Shown piece after piece: positions 25,807-35,408 of a stretch of 64,000 nt of DNA. Below the pieces are notes generated by a model. The model was not told the origin of the DNA. It was given only the letters and a program-made list of their open reading frames with translations, and made no database searches. The first letter of the stretch is position 1; each line of letters starts with the position of its first letter. Origin of the DNA: Vagococcus zengguangii (GTDB taxonomy: Bacteria; Bacillota; Bacilli; Lactobacillales; Vagococcaceae); NCBI RefSeq assembly GCF_005145005.1, contig NZ_CP039712.1, positions 1,147,001-1,211,000 on the forward strand, given 5' to 3'. A program made the translations under genes and the position numbers.

Positions 25807-26565
25807 TTATTCGTTAAAGTATAAACAGAAACGTTTGCCTTCTAACTCGCAAACGCGAATATTCATATTGTATAGCTCATCTAACACATCTTTTTGGATA
25901 ACGTTATCGGTCGTATCATGTAGGTAGATTTGTCCGTCTTTCATCGCAATAATTTCATCAGCATAGCTTGCAGCAAAATTAATGTCATGCAAGACCATAA
26001 TGACGGTTTTACCATGATGATCAACTAAGTCACGCAAGACTTTCATCATCTGCACAGCATAGTTCATATCTAAATTATTTAAGGGCTCATCAAGTAAAAT
26101 ATACTCGGTATCTTGCGCAAAAACCATCGCAATAAAGGCGCGTTGTAATTGACCACCTGATAAAGTATCAATGTAACGATCAGCTAACTCTTCTAAGCCC
26201 AGTTGTGCAATGGCTTGGTTGACTAATTCATAGTCTTGATCCGTTAAACGACCTTTCGAATAAGGAAAACGACCAAAAGCCACCAATTCACGTACGGTTA
26301 ATTTTAAGTTAATCATATTTGATTGTCTCAAAATTGCAATTTTTTTTGCTAAATCCGTTTGATTCCAGTCAGTTATTTCTTGCTGATCAATTAATACTTC
26401 ACCCGTATCTTTTTCAATTAAGCGACTCATCATCGACAACACCGTGCTTTTCCCAGCACCATTTGGTCCGATAAAAGCAGTAAATTTTCCTTTAGAAATG
26501 GTCACATCGACATTTTTGACAACGTGTTTATTCCCAAACATTTTAGATAATTGACGAACTAGCAT
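25807..26565 (-). CDS. Iron-siderophore ABC transporter ATP-binding protein
   Basis: 252 aa. Walker A is GPNGAGKST, the Q loop is in AILRQSN, the signature is LSGGQLQRAF, Walker B is YILLDEPLNNLD, and the switch His is in VMVLHDINFA. It matches FepC/FecE-type importer ATPases. It lies 10 bases from the upstream permease gene and 29 bases before the binding-protein gene. Confidence 0.93.
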   Translation of the reverse strand: MLVRQLSKMFGNKHVVKNVDVTISKGKFTAFIGPNGAGKSTVLSMMSRLIEKDTGEVLIDQQEITDWNQTDLAKKIAILRQSNMINLKLTVRELVAFGRFPYSKGRLTDQDYELVNQAIAQLGLEELADRYIDTLSGGQLQRAFIAMVFAQDTEYILLDEPLNNLDMNYAVQMMKVLRDLVDHHGKTVIMVLHDINFAASYADEIIAMKDGQIYLHDTTDNVIQKDVLDELYNMNIRVCELEGKRFCLYFNE

Positions 26566-26575
26566 CTCTAGCCAC

Positions 26576-27547
26576 CTACTTTCTTTCTTTCAATAACTTT
26601 CCAACAAAATAAACGCCACCGCTAAACTCGATAACCACGCTCAGGGTCGTATTCCATTTAAAGACTTGCTCCACTAAAAATTGTCCCCCAATCAACATTA
26701 AAATGGCGATCAGAGTACTACCGATAAATAGTGTCCGGTGCTTATAGGTATTAAATAGTTGATAGGAAATATTAGCGACGATAAAGCCTAAAAAGGTAAT
26801 GGGACCAACTAAAGCGGTAGAGACCGCCACTAGTAAGCTAATGACAAACAATAGTTGCCATTGGAAACGATTGACGTTAATTCCTAAGTTTGTTGCAACA
26901 TCCTTCCCTAAATGAAGAACGTCCATTTTTTTTGCGACCATCCAGAGATAACCCGCTCCAAAGAATAAGAAAACAAATGCCAGTGTTAACAGCGTTGTAT
27001 TGACATTGGCAAAACTAGCAAATAACTTGCCTTGTAATTTATCAAATTCGTTAGGATCTAGTAATACTTGTAAAAAGGTGCTAATGCTTCCAAAAAGTGT
27101 CCCCAAAATCATGCCGACCATTAAGAGTAAATACAAATTATTCCCTTGTTTTTTTAATAAAAAATAAAATAAAGTCGTACTCAACACAATCATTAAGCTG
27201 ACGTTGACAAAAAACATCACAAGTTGATTGCTTAATAGGGCAATTTTGGCTTGTTCTCCCATAAAGAAGAACAAAACGGTATGAATTAGTGTATATAGTG
27301 AATCAAAACCTAAAATACTGGGCGTTAAAAAATGATTGTTAGCAAGTGTTTGAAAACTAATCGTTGCAAAACTAGTCGAGATGGCAACGAAAATAAAAGC
27401 TAGCATTTTTTTACCACGGTAATTCAGGGCAAATTCCCAGTTGCCATAGGTGTTATACGTTAGAAACAAAACAGTCATCATGATAACAGCTACGACTAAG
27501 ATTGACCAAATGATGCGAGTGTTTGGTTTAGACAGACGCTTATCCAT
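26576..27547 (-). CDS. Iron-siderophore ABC transporter permease (second)
   Basis: 323-aa FecCD-family permease with about nine TM helices and the coupling-helix segment GPITFLGFIVANISYQLF. It overlaps the end of the first permease gene by eight bases. The pair form a heterodimeric channel, as in FatC/FatD or YclN/YclO systems. Confidence 0.9.
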   Translation of the reverse strand: MDKRLSKPNTRIIWSILVVAVIMMTVLFLTYNTYGNWEFALNYRGKKMLAFIFVAISTSFATISFQTLANNHFLTPSILGFDSLYTLIHTVLFFFMGEQAKIALLSNQLVMFFVNVSLMIVLSTTLFYFLLKKQGNNLYLLLMVGMILGTLFGSISTFLQVLLDPNEFDKLQGKLFASFANVNTTLLTLAFVFLFFGAGYLWMVAKKMDVLHLGKDVATNLGINVNRFQWQLLFVISLLVAVSTALVGPITFLGFIVANISYQLFNTYKHRTLFIGSTLIAILMLIGGQFLVEQVFKWNTTLSVVIEFSGGVYFVGKLLKERK

Positions 27548-28493
27548 GTGTTTTCGTCCCCCTCACTAGTAGAATAATAAACGATAAACTACCGATAATT
27601 CCGACAATTAAACTAACCGGAACTTCATAAGGTGGAATAATGGTTCGCGAAAGGATATCACAAACGATTAAAAAAAGACTCCCACACAAGGCGGTTGGCC
27701 ACAAGGTTGTCTGCATTTGATCGCCCGCGTAAAGTGACACTAGATTAGGAATGACGATTCCTAAGAATGGTAAATTTCCGACTGTTACTAGTAATACTGA
27801 ACTAGCTAAGGCCACGATGATTAAACCAAACGTTTGAATGACGTGATAATTTAATCCAACACTTGTCGCAATATCTTTTCCCATACCAGCTAACGTAAAT
27901 TGATACGCATAGAAGCTTGCGATAATCAATAACGGGACTGATAAATAAATGAGTTCATAACCATTACGGGTAATCGTTGAGAAATTTCCTTGCAACCACG
28001 AAGACATATTTTGAATAATCTCCAATTGATAAGCAAAGAAACTAACAATCGAACCGATAATATTCCCAAACATCATACCGATTAACGGCACCATCACATT
28101 GCTTCTTTGCGGCAAACGATTAATTAATTGCACAAAAATCACCGTTCCGATAAAAGCAAAAACAAAAGCGACGAGTGAACGAATCATACTAGAGCTATTT
28201 GGAAAGAAAATCATGGCGATTAAAATACCAAAACGCGCACTGTCCATCGTCCCGGCTGTCGTTGGGGAAACAAATTTATTTTGGGTTAGATGTTGCATAA
28301 TCAAACCACAGACACTTGCTGTTGCACCAGCTATAACTAAACTGACTGTTCTTGGAACACGTGTACTCCATAACACGAGTTTTTGTGTCTCATTTAGATG
28401 AAACACCTCGTTAATAGGAATGCTTTGTACGCCAATGAACAATGAAGTGATTACTAATAATAGAAAGAAAAAAGGTAATAAATATCTTTTCAA
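27540..28493 (-). CDS. Iron-siderophore ABC transporter permease (first)
   Basis: 317-aa FecCD-family permease, about nine TM helices, with the conserved GNLPFLGIVIPNLVSLYAGD coupling region. The start is TTG at 28493, six bases after GGAGGT, giving MKRYLLPFFF. Reading in-frame from an upstream ATG at 28562 would translate across the Fur box and the promoter, so it is rejected. First gene of the operon. Confidence 0.88.
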   Translation of the reverse strand: MKRYLLPFFFLLLVITSLFIGVQSIPINEVFHLNETQKLVLWSTRVPRTVSLVIAGATASVCGLIMQHLTQNKFVSPTTAGTMDSARFGILIAMIFFPNSSSMIRSLVAFVFAFIGTVIFVQLINRLPQRSNVMVPLIGMMFGNIIGSIVSFFAYQLEIIQNMSSWLQGNFSTITRNGYELIYLSVPLLIIASFYAYQFTLAGMGKDIATSVGLNYHVIQTFGLIIVALASSVLLVTVGNLPFLGIVIPNLVSLYAGDQMQTTLWPTALCGSLFLIVCDILSRTIIPPYEVPVSLIVGIIGSLSFIILLVRGTKTHG

Positions 28494-28514
28494 AGACCTA
28501 CCTCCCTTTTCTAA

Positions 28515-28571
28515 TTGAGAATGATTTTCACTCTCAACAATCATTTTAAAGCAACATTTCACAAATTACAA
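28515..28571 (-). promoter_or_regulatory. Promoter and Fur box of the siderophore operon
   Basis: On the minus strand TTGTAA (28566-28571) and TAAAAT (28543-28548) are 17 bases apart. Just downstream, TGAGAATGATTTTCA (28516-28530) matches 13 of 15 positions of the 7-1-7 Fur consensus TGATAATNATTATCA. It is nested in a longer TTGAGA/TCTCAA repeat (28515-28537). This is iron-repressed control by a Fur protein such as the one at 58945. Confidence 0.8.
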
Positions 28572-28631
28572 CTAAATTCATAAAATTTGAGCATATTATT
28601 TGCAAATCCATCATTCAGTTATCTAAAAGCA

Positions 28632-28676
28632 AAAAAAGAAATGCTGAAGTTAGGTTATCTTCATGCATTTCTTTTT
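28632..28676 (-). terminator. Terminator of the acyltransferase gene
   Basis: AAAAGAAATGCTGAAG pairs with CTTCATGCATTTCTTTT with one bulged base. A T-run follows on the minus strand. Confidence 0.75.
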
Positions 28677-28677
28677 A

Positions 28678-30483
28678 TTAGTGACTCGATTCAGTTGTTA
28701 TTGCTTCTTTTGTGTCTACCTGAAAATCGAAGTATTTAGTCAATTGTTCTTTAATTAACGTCGCTAATAGTTCACGACCTGCAACTGTTGGATGTACCCC
28801 ATCAATTTCTAAATAGGCTAGCTTATCGGCAATATAATCATGCCAATCGATTAATACGACATCTTGATGGGTTGATGTGAAATCCGCTAACAAATGATTA
28901 ACTTGACCTTGCCAATTAAGTGGTACATAAGTATTTAACAGGACGAGATGTGCTCCTTTTTCAGTGACGGTCTGATAGAGATTGCTTAATTCTTCTTCCT
29001 TAAATGGTCCATTGGTTCCTAAAGAAATAAGGACAACGGTCTCTGTATCAAATTTATGTTGATAGTTTTTCTCTAAAATTTTGGGTAACTCAATAAACTG
29101 TCGACCAACCTTTGCATCAACTTGTGATTGAGGGATTAACTCCTCAATATCTGGTTTAGCCCCTAACAGAACTGAGTCTCCAATCATAAAGACCTGATTA
29201 ATTGGGATTTTTTTAATCTGAGGTTCTTTAATCGTTTCTTTTTTTGAGGACTTATTTTTTTCATAAGATATATCGACTGATTTAGCAACCATCTGATTAA
29301 AGAAAGTCGTTGTAAAAATCATGCCGATTAATGTAATCCCGATTAATAGACCTTCGATTCTAACTGTGGCGGAACGTTTAACTGTTTGTTTCAGCTGTTG
29401 TTGCCAACTAATCCCTCTTGTTCTTTTTCTGAACGGTGTTTCTACGTACTTATAAGACATCTCTGCTAAAACGAACATTAAAATAACTTGAAAAAACATT
29501 AAAGCCACTCGGTAAATGCCGGTTATTTTCATAGGTGTCATTAATACGATTATCGGATAATGCCATAAGTACAAACTATATGAGCGCGTGCCAATCCATC
29601 TTAGCAAACTGGTTGAAAATAGCCGATTTAATTTCGTATCAGGATGAATAACAAGACACATCAATATGGCACTAACTAAGCTAATAATTAATAAACCACC
29701 GTGGTATAAACCTGAAAGAAATTCATTGCCAAATACGACAAAACTTAATAGACCGACTAGTAATGAAGTTCCAATAACATCGAACAACTGGCTAGTTTTA
29801 GTAGGTAGTTGATTGGCTAATCGTTTATATGGATATAAATAAGCAGTAAGACTACCAATCAGCAACCCAAATATCCGGGTATCCGTCCCGTAATAAGCTC
29901 GGTTGATATCTCCTGGTTTATACCATAGTCCCATGCTAATGGCTGAAAAAATCAATATCGCAACAAGCATGACAAAGGCTAGTTTTTTCTTCGCTTTAGG
30001 TGGATTTGTTCCCACAAATAATAACGGCAACAACAAGTAAAATTGCGCCTCAACTGCTAATGACCAGAGATGTTTTAGCGGTGCTGGATGACTGAATGTA
30101 TCAGTGTAAGGTACTTTTTTGATAATATACCACCAATTACTCACGCCAAGCACACCCGCAACGTCATCACTTATGATCGATTGCCAACGTTCAGGTGTCT
30201 TTATTAAGACGTATATTGTTACCACCATCAAAAGCATTATCATAGCTGGAAACAGACGCTTGATTCGCTTAAACCAAAATTCTTTAATCGAAAACTTAGG
30301 TACGTCCTTAATCTTATTCAAAATTTGATTAGTGATGAGATACCCCGAAAGGACAAAGAACATGTCCACTCCTATAAAGCCACCTCTAAAAATAGATATT
30401 CTGAGATGATACCCTATCACTAATATTATTGCTAAGGCTCGAAGGCCATCTAAACTATTTATATATGTCATTCTTTTCTTCAT
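28678..30483 (-). CDS. OatA-like acyltransferase with C-terminal SGNH domain
   Basis: 601 aa. Residues about 1-400 form an acyltransferase-3 membrane domain with some ten TM helices, starting with the catalytic-type His in VIGYHLRISIFRGGFIGVD. After a Lys/Glu-rich linker (about 405-425) comes an extracytoplasmic SGNH domain: block I MIGDSVLLGA, block III SLGTNG, block V DGVHPTVAG. This is the layout of peptidoglycan O-acetyltransferase OatA, which confers lysozyme resistance; other surface polymers are possible substrates. Confidence 0.9.
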   Translation of the reverse strand: MKKRMTYINSLDGLRALAIILVIGYHLRISIFRGGFIGVDMFFVLSGYLITNQILNKIKDVPKFSIKEFWFKRIKRLFPAMIMLLMVVTIYVLIKTPERWQSIISDDVAGVLGVSNWWYIIKKVPYTDTFSHPAPLKHLWSLAVEAQFYLLLPLLFVGTNPPKAKKKLAFVMLVAILIFSAISMGLWYKPGDINRAYYGTDTRIFGLLIGSLTAYLYPYKRLANQLPTKTSQLFDVIGTSLLVGLLSFVVFGNEFLSGLYHGGLLIISLVSAILMCLVIHPDTKLNRLFSTSLLRWIGTRSYSLYLWHYPIIVLMTPMKITGIYRVALMFFQVILMFVLAEMSYKYVETPFRKRTRGISWQQQLKQTVKRSATVRIEGLLIGITLIGMIFTTTFFNQMVAKSVDISYEKNKSSKKETIKEPQIKKIPINQVFMIGDSVLLGAKPDIEELIPQSQVDAKVGRQFIELPKILEKNYQHKFDTETVVLISLGTNGPFKEEELSNLYQTVTEKGAHLVLLNTYVPLNWQGQVNHLLADFTSTHQDVVLIDWHDYIADKLAYLEIDGVHPTVAGRELLATLIKEQLTKYFDFQVDTKEAITTESSH

Positions 30484-30527
30484 CTTCGTTACCCCTTCAG
30501 GTCCATTCTTTCATTTGACCTTTATAC

Positions 30528-30556
30528 ATTGTAATACAACTGTAACACTTTTGCAA
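30528..30556 (-). promoter_or_regulatory. Promoter of the OatA-like gene
   Basis: On the minus strand TTGCAA (30551-30556) and TACAAT (30528-30533) are 17 bases apart, about 45 bases upstream of the start codon. Confidence 0.65.
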
Positions 30557-30611
30557 CATTAGAAAGTATTTTTTACAAAGAAATGACAAATATTATTTGT
30601 TGAAATATTAA

Positions 30612-30638
30612 AAAAAAAGACCCTATAATAGAGTCTTT
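30612..30638 (-). terminator. Terminator of msrA-yozE
   Basis: AAAGAC and GTCTTT arms with an imperfect CCTATAATAG top are followed by eight T on the minus strand. Confidence 0.65.
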
Positions 30639-30646
30639 CTCTTAGT

Positions 30647-30868
30647 TTAAGTATTTTCAAGGTATTGTTGCCATAATTGATCAAAATCATCCATACTTTG
30701 GACATAATTCGTATGATCTTCTAGATAGGAACTAATTTCATGATAATCTTCGGATGTTTTTGGAAAATTCGTATCATCATGAATAGCAGCTGCTAGTTGA
30801 ACCGCCCCAGTGTAATCATATGGATTTTTGACTGTTTGTACAAATAAATAAAAACTCTTACTCCGCAT
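30647..30868 (-). CDS. YozE family protein (UPF0346)
   Basis: 73-aa helical protein of the YozE_SAM_like family, recognisable from [13 protein letters not shown] and the [16 protein letters not shown] segment. Function unknown, possibly nucleic-acid binding. Its start overlaps the end of msrA by 11 bases. Confidence 0.88.
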   Translation of the reverse strand: MRSKSFYLFVQTVKNPYDYTGAVQLAAAIHDDTNFPKTSEDYHEISSYLEDHTNYVQSMDDFDQLWQQYLENT

Positions 30869-31379
30869 GCCACGTATCCTTTACGAATTTTTCACGAGGA
30901 CCACTTGATGCTTTGTAACGTAGAGGGTCTTTTTTATAAAAATCTTGATGATAATCTTCAGCTACATAGAACGGCGCAACTGGTTTGATTTCGGTAACGA
31001 TAGGTTCATTAAAACGACCACTATCTTGAAGCGTTTGTTTACTTTTCTCGGCAATTAAACGTTCTTCTTCGTTTTGGTAAAATATAACTGGACGGTAGCT
31101 ATCACCACGATCTTGGAACTGACCGAAAGCATCTGTTGGATCAGTTTGTTGCCAATAAATTTCTACTAACGCCTCATAACTAATAATCGATGGATCATAG
31201 GTGATTTCAACGGCCTCAGTGTGTCCTGTTTCACCTGAACAGACTTGTTCATAAGTTGGATTAACCACGTGTCCATCTGTGTAACCTGAAATAACGGAAT
31301 GGATGCCTGGTTGCTGATCAAATGGATGAACCATACACCAGAAACACCCTCCAGCAAAGATTGCTTTTGCTTCTGACAT
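30858..31379 (-). CDS. msrA: Peptide methionine sulfoxide reductase A
   Basis: 173-aa MsrA. The active-site motif GGCFWC has the nucleophilic Cys12. The conserved [29 protein letters not shown] and YHQDFY motifs are present. It repairs methionine-S-sulfoxide in proteins. The gene is directly downstream of ypmS (one shared base) and precedes yozE, so the ypmR-ypmS-msrA-yozE set forms one operon. Confidence 0.95.
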   Translation of the reverse strand: MSEAKAIFAGGCFWCMVHPFDQQPGIHSVISGYTDGHVVNPTYEQVCSGETGHTEAVEITYDPSIISYEALVEIYWQQTDPTDAFGQFQDRGDSYRPVIFYQNEEERLIAEKSKQTLQDSGRFNEPIVTEIKPVAPFYVAEDYHQDFYKKDPLRYKASSGPREKFVKDTWHAE

Positions 31380-32041
31380 TAATTTTCCTCCTTCTTAGCT
31401 GAATCTCTGACATCAAAATAGACACTTAAACGAATGTCGTCATCAATTAAATTGATTTTATCAGCTTTTATACGAATATCATCTTCAATCTCGAGTTGAT
31501 TCAAATGAAGAATGACTTGTTCTTCTTTTGATTTTACTTCAACCCACTCTGGTAAGTCCATTTTGGCGACTTGTTTTAAGACTTGCGTCATAGGTAAGTT
31601 AAGACTACCAATTGAGACACTTTTAGCTTCTAACATAACATTACCATCGCTCATAACAAATGGCTCAAAATATAAGTAAAACTCAACGGGAAAACCGAGC
31701 AATTTAAACGTGCCATTTAATAGCGCTTGGTTTTCTAAATAGAACTCATAGTTGACCGATTTATTACTTAAATATTTGGTTAAATAATGATTAATGATTC
31801 GATTCAAATCTTCTTTATTAGAAACCAATTGAAAGCTAGGTTTATCTTCAAAGACAACTTCTTCCACTTGCTCTTTATAAGCAACCTCACGAGTATCACT
31901 TAAACGGACACCTATAAAAATAATGCCTCCTATAATGGCAGCTAGTAATCCTAAAAAAGCTAACTTCCAATAGTTAGTAGGAGATGGGGGATTTACCTGT
32001 GATTCTGATAGGTCTTTTATTTTTTCGTTCAATTTATTCAC
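31379..32041 (-). CDS. ypmS: YpmS family membrane-anchored protein
   Basis: 220 aa: a short cytoplasmic N-terminus, one TM helix (about 24-44, [20 protein letters not shown]), then an extracytoplasmic DUF2140 domain. Function unknown. It overlaps ypmR by eight bases, the same arrangement as in Bacillus. Confidence 0.85.
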   Translation of the reverse strand: MNKLNEKIKDLSESQVNPPSPTNYWKLAFLGLLAAIIGGIIFIGVRLSDTREVAYKEQVEEVVFEDKPSFQLVSNKEDLNRIINHYLTKYLSNKSVNYEFYLENQALLNGTFKLLGFPVEFYLYFEPFVMSDGNVMLEAKSVSIGSLNLPMTQVLKQVAKMDLPEWVEVKSKEEQVILHLNQLEIEDDIRIKADKINLIDDDIRLSVYFDVRDSAKKEEN

Positions 32042-32873
32042 GTCCTTCTGCTTTTAACTCACCTGATGCTTTAATGACTGAGGCAAATTCATTGGCAATT
32101 ATTTGATAACCTAAATTATTCGGATGAAAATTATCCGTATCGGAAAGTAAGTTATTGATACCGTCTAAATTTCCAGTTTGGGTAGATTCCAACCCACTAT
32201 AAATATCATCATTAATTGGCACAAAATACAGGCGTTCCTGCTGCTTAATACTCTCTTTAGCTGAATCATTCCAATTATCAACAATGTCTTGCATCGCGGA
32301 TATTTCATTGAAGCTGACGTAAAAAGGATTATAAATACCTAATTGGTAAATTGGGGCTTCAGGATTCAAGTTTCGTATCAATTGATACAAGTCATTCAAA
32401 TCTGCTTGATACGTTTGACTTGGTTTCTCAAACGATTCAACCGACAAATCATTAAACAAATTTGATTTAATCACTTTCATTAAATCATTCCCACCAGTCG
32501 TTAAGGTAATCACCGTAGCATCTTTGATATCCTGTTGAATGTCAGGTGTTTGATTAATTCGTTTGATGATTTGTTGGGTGGTGTTCCCCGCTTTACCATA
32601 ATTAACGGTACTGAAGATTTTACTTGGATAAGTTTCAGTTAAACGAGTTTGGAGTAAGGGCACATATCCACCTTCATTAGTACTATCTCCTACGCCTTCT
32701 GTTAATGAATCACCTATCGCAACCACGTAGACTTCTTCTGTCACCGTTGATTGATTAGAGGCGCTAACCTGCATGATATCAGAAGGTTTTTCGATTAATA
32801 AACTACCGATAATAAAGGGTAAGATGAAACAGATTGCACTAACGATTATTTCTTTACCGTATTTTTTTAACAT
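32034..32873 (-). CDS. ypmR: SGNH/GDSL hydrolase (YpmR type)
   Basis: 279 aa. An N-terminal TM/signal anchor (about 8-28) precedes an SGNH hydrolase: block I AIGDSLTEGVGDS, block II Gly in NYGKAGNTT, block III TTGGNDL, block V FHPNNLGYQ. A secreted or membrane-anchored lipase/esterase; substrate unknown. It heads the ypmR-ypmS-msrA-yozE run. Confidence 0.88.
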   Translation of the reverse strand: MLKKYGKEIIVSAICFILPFIIGSLLIEKPSDIMQVSASNQSTVTEEVYVVAIGDSLTEGVGDSTNEGGYVPLLQTRLTETYPSKIFSTVNYGKAGNTTQQIIKRINQTPDIQQDIKDATVITLTTGGNDLMKVIKSNLFNDLSVESFEKPSQTYQADLNDLYQLIRNLNPEAPIYQLGIYNPFYVSFNEISAMQDIVDNWNDSAKESIKQQERLYFVPINDDIYSGLESTQTGNLDGINNLLSDTDNFHPNNLGYQIIANEFASVIKASGELKAEGRE

Positions 32874-32894
32874 GATACATCACTTCCTTACATT

Positions 32895-32932
32895 AAACAG
32901 GGTGTGACAATAAAACGTCACACCCTGTGTTT
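32895..32932 (-). terminator. Terminator of degV
   Basis: AAACAGGGTGTGAC (32895-32908) pairs with GTCACACCCTGTGTTT (32917-32932). Confidence 0.85.
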
Positions 32933-32971
32933 GATTATAGCACAAAAAATATTTTTTGATGAAAGGCTTGC

Positions 32972-33820
32972 TTAACTTTCCTCACTGTATATCATAATAG
33001 CAAATGCACCAGGACCCGTGTGAGTCGCTACTAACGGTGAAGTATCCAAAACACTAATTTGTGCATTTGGAAATTGTTCTGTTAAAGCAGCAGCAAATTT
33101 TTCAGCTGTTTCTAATCCGTCTGCATGTGAAATACCAATTTTTTTAACATTATTTAGATGTTTTAGTGTTGTTTCAGTTAGATCTTTGAACCATTTTTTA
33201 AATGTTTTTAATCCACGCCCTTTAGACATCGTTTCTAAACCTGTTGGTAATAGTTGCATCACTGCTTTTATATTTAAAATGTTAGATAAGATACCTGTAG
33301 CACGGCTCAAACGTCCACCTTTCACCATATTATCGAGTGTGGCAATACCAATATATAACAAGCTGTTGTCCAAGGCTTCTTCAACCGTTGCGGTTACTTC
33401 AGATAAATTCGCTCCTTCGTTAGCTTTTTCAGCTGCTCGCTCACAAACAAATGCAAGTGCTTGATCGATAAATTTCGTGTCTATCACTGTTACGTTTGCG
33501 TTAGCCATTTGTGCTGCTTGACGAGCTGCATCTACCGTACCGCTTAGCAAACCAGTCATATGTAGTGAGATGATATCATAACCTTCACTAGCTAAACGTT
33601 CATAAGTTTCCACAAATTCTCCAATTGGTGGTTGAGACGTTTTTGGTAAAGCTCGTGCTTGGCTCATCATGTTCATGAACTCTTTGCCGTCTAAATCAGT
33701 ATCCTTATAGATGACATCATCAATCATGACTGATAATGAAACCATCTCAATATCTAAACGTTCCGCTACTTCTGGTAAAAATCTTGCACTTGAATCCGTT
33801 ACAACTTTAACTTTTTTCAT
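32972..33820 (-). CDS. DegV family fatty-acid-binding protein
   Basis: 282 aa, two-domain DegV fold. The N-terminal VVTDSSARFLPE and the LPKTSQPPIGEF motif are typical. Such proteins bind fatty acids and act as FakB-like partners of fatty-acid kinase FakA in Gram-positives. The ATG at 33820 is used; an upstream TTG at 33829 lies too close to the GGGTGG RBS. Confidence 0.9.
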   Translation of the reverse strand: MKKVKVVTDSSARFLPEVAERLDIEMVSLSVMIDDVIYKDTDLDGKEFMNMMSQARALPKTSQPPIGEFVETYERLASEGYDIISLHMTGLLSGTVDAARQAAQMANANVTVIDTKFIDQALAFVCERAAEKANEGANLSEVTATVEEALDNSLLYIGIATLDNMVKGGRLSRATGILSNILNIKAVMQLLPTGLETMSKGRGLKTFKKWFKDLTETTLKHLNNVKKIGISHADGLETAEKFAAALTEQFPNAQISVLDTSPLVATHTGPGAFAIMIYSEES

Positions 33821-33896
33821 TGAAACCAAACCACCCTTATATCATTAAATATTTTAACTAATATTATTATTTTATGTAAATATTATAACATATTGA

Positions 33897-33924
33897 TTGA
33901 CTTTTTAGTTTGTAAAGGTATACT
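33897..33924 (+). promoter_or_regulatory. Promoter of the hemolysin III gene
   Basis: TTGACT (33897-33902) and TATACT (33919-33924) are 16 bases apart. The divergent degV promoter overlaps this region, with an extended -10 TGTTATAAT on the minus strand (ATTATA at 33882-33887). Confidence 0.65.
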
Positions 33925-33994
33925 ATTTTTTTAATAACACATTAATCGGATTATTTTTGTATCCGCTTCAATGGACGTTACTGGAGGGATTTAT

Positions 33995-34624
33995 ATGAAC
34001 CACAGAAAATATGAAATCGTCAATGAAGTCTTTAATGCTATCACACATGGCATAGGGTGCTTAGCAGCGATCACAGGAATGGTCTTTTTGATATTAAAAG
34101 CTGTTTCCATAGGGAGTATCCATACCTTTGCTTATCTAGTATTTGGCATCTGTTTAATTTTGCTTTTCTTATCATCAACCTTATTTCACAGTTTAATTTT
34201 TACAAAAGCGCGACACGTTTTTCAAGTGATGGATCATTGTTCTATTTACTTGTTAATTGCAGGATCATACACACCTTACTGTCTTCTAACTATCCAAGGG
34301 ACAAAAGGTTGGGTATTGTTTATTATTATTTGGTCTTTAGCAATCGCTGGTATTGTGTATAAGAGTTTCTTTATTAAAAAGAAATGGAAGTTTGATTTTC
34401 TTATTTACTTGTTTATGGGATGGTTATGCTTAATAGCTAGCAGTGAATTATATGAAGGTCTGGGACTGAATGGGATATTACTTTTAGTCCTAGGAGGGGT
34501 TAGCTATTCGTTAGGGACTATTTTTTACGCCCTACAACGCAAGAAATTTATGCATGTCATTTGGCATCTATTCGTTATGGCTGGAGCGGCCTTTATCTAC
34601 TTCTCCATTTACTTTTATACTTAA
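33995..34624 (+). CDS. Hemolysin III / TrhA family membrane protein
   Basis: 209 aa, seven TM helices, PAQR-like fold. The conserved motifs EVFNAITHGIG near the start, SSTLFHS, and HVIWHLFVMAGA near the C-terminus hold the family's metal-type His residues. It probably affects membrane lipid or energy homeostasis; a haemolytic role is historical. The start is ATG 33995, seven bases after GGAGG (33983-33987). It is one of the few plus-strand genes to the right of the xerS locus. Confidence 0.88.
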   Translation: MNHRKYEIVNEVFNAITHGIGCLAAITGMVFLILKAVSIGSIHTFAYLVFGICLILLFLSSTLFHSLIFTKARHVFQVMDHCSIYLLIAGSYTPYCLLTIQGTKGWVLFIIIWSLAIAGIVYKSFFIKKKWKFDFLIYLFMGWLCLIASSELYEGLGLNGILLLVLGGVSYSLGTIFYALQRKKFMHVIWHLFVMAGAAFIYFSIYFYT

Positions 34625-34626
34625 AT

Positions 34627-34667
34627 AAAGAGAGCCAGTCAATCTAATAAGATTGATTGGCTCTTTT
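34627..34667. terminator. Bidirectional terminator, hemolysin III / racemase
   Basis: AAAGAGAGCCAGTCAATC pairs with GATTGATTGGCTCTTTT (G-T tolerated), with A/T flanks on both sides. It serves two convergent genes. Confidence 0.85.
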
Positions 34668-34677
34668 GTTAATATTT

Positions 34678-35388
34678 CTAATTCGATTTAGCTCGTTTGA
34701 TTGTTTGATTGACTAATTCCAGTTGAGCGTCAACCACTTCATACGCAGATAAATCTACATGCTCGGCAATTAATGATAATTCAGTACAGCCTAAAATAAT
34801 CGTATCACACTGATACTCGTTCATCATTGTATCCAGGATGTTGAAAAATAATTCCGTGTTCATATAATTAGCTTGTTTAATGTCACGGTAGATTAAATTC
34901 ATTACCTCTGCTTGGAGTGCTTCATCGGGTGTGATGACGTTCAAATGCTTATAACGAGCCAATGCTTCTTTGTAGACACCTGTTGAAATCGTACCAGTTG
35001 TAGCTAGGACACCAACATTTATTGGCTTTTCAGTGCCAAACAGATTAATTACTTCATTTACTGCAATCCTTGGCATATGTAAGATAGGGACACTTGTCGC
35101 TGCTTGTAACTCATCATAAAAACGATGGGCTGTATTGCATGTTAGGACGAAAAAATCAGGTGATAATTTACTATATTGTTCAATATCTTCGACTAGGACC
35201 GTTGCTGGATTTTCATCTGATTCACCTAATAAAAAGGCTGTACGATCCGGAACTGTTGCATGGTTCACTAATAAATAATTTAAGTAGTCTTGATCTTTGC
35301 TAGCAGGAGTTTTCTCATTTAACAAATGGACAAAACTTTCAGTGGCTTTAGTCCCCATACCACCTAAAATAACAAAAAAGTTTTTCAT
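34678..35388 (-). CDS. Aspartate/glutamate racemase family protein
   Basis: 236-aa cofactor-independent racemase. Both catalytic cysteines are visible in VLTCNTAHRFYD and ILGCTELSLI. N-terminal GGMGTKATESF is typical of aspartate racemases. It is 20 bases downstream of the D-aspartate ligase gene and so probably makes the D-Asp that enzyme uses, as in the Enterococcus faecium pair. Confidence 0.9.
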   Translation of the reverse strand: MKNFFVILGGMGTKATESFVHLLNEKTPASKDQDYLNYLLVNHATVPDRTAFLLGESDENPATVLVEDIEQYSKLSPDFFVLTCNTAHRFYDELQAATSVPILHMPRIAVNEVINLFGTEKPINVGVLATTGTISTGVYKEALARYKHLNVITPDEALQAEVMNLIYRDIKQANYMNTELFFNILDTMMNEYQCDTIILGCTELSLIAEHVDLSAYEVVDAQLELVNQTIKRAKSN

Positions 35389-35408
35389 AATTTATACCTC
35401 ATTTAGGA

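Noticed and set aside
28494-28562. Longer N-terminus for the first siderophore permease
   Set aside because: It would translate through the Fur box and downstream part of the promoter; the TTG at 28493 has a good RBS.
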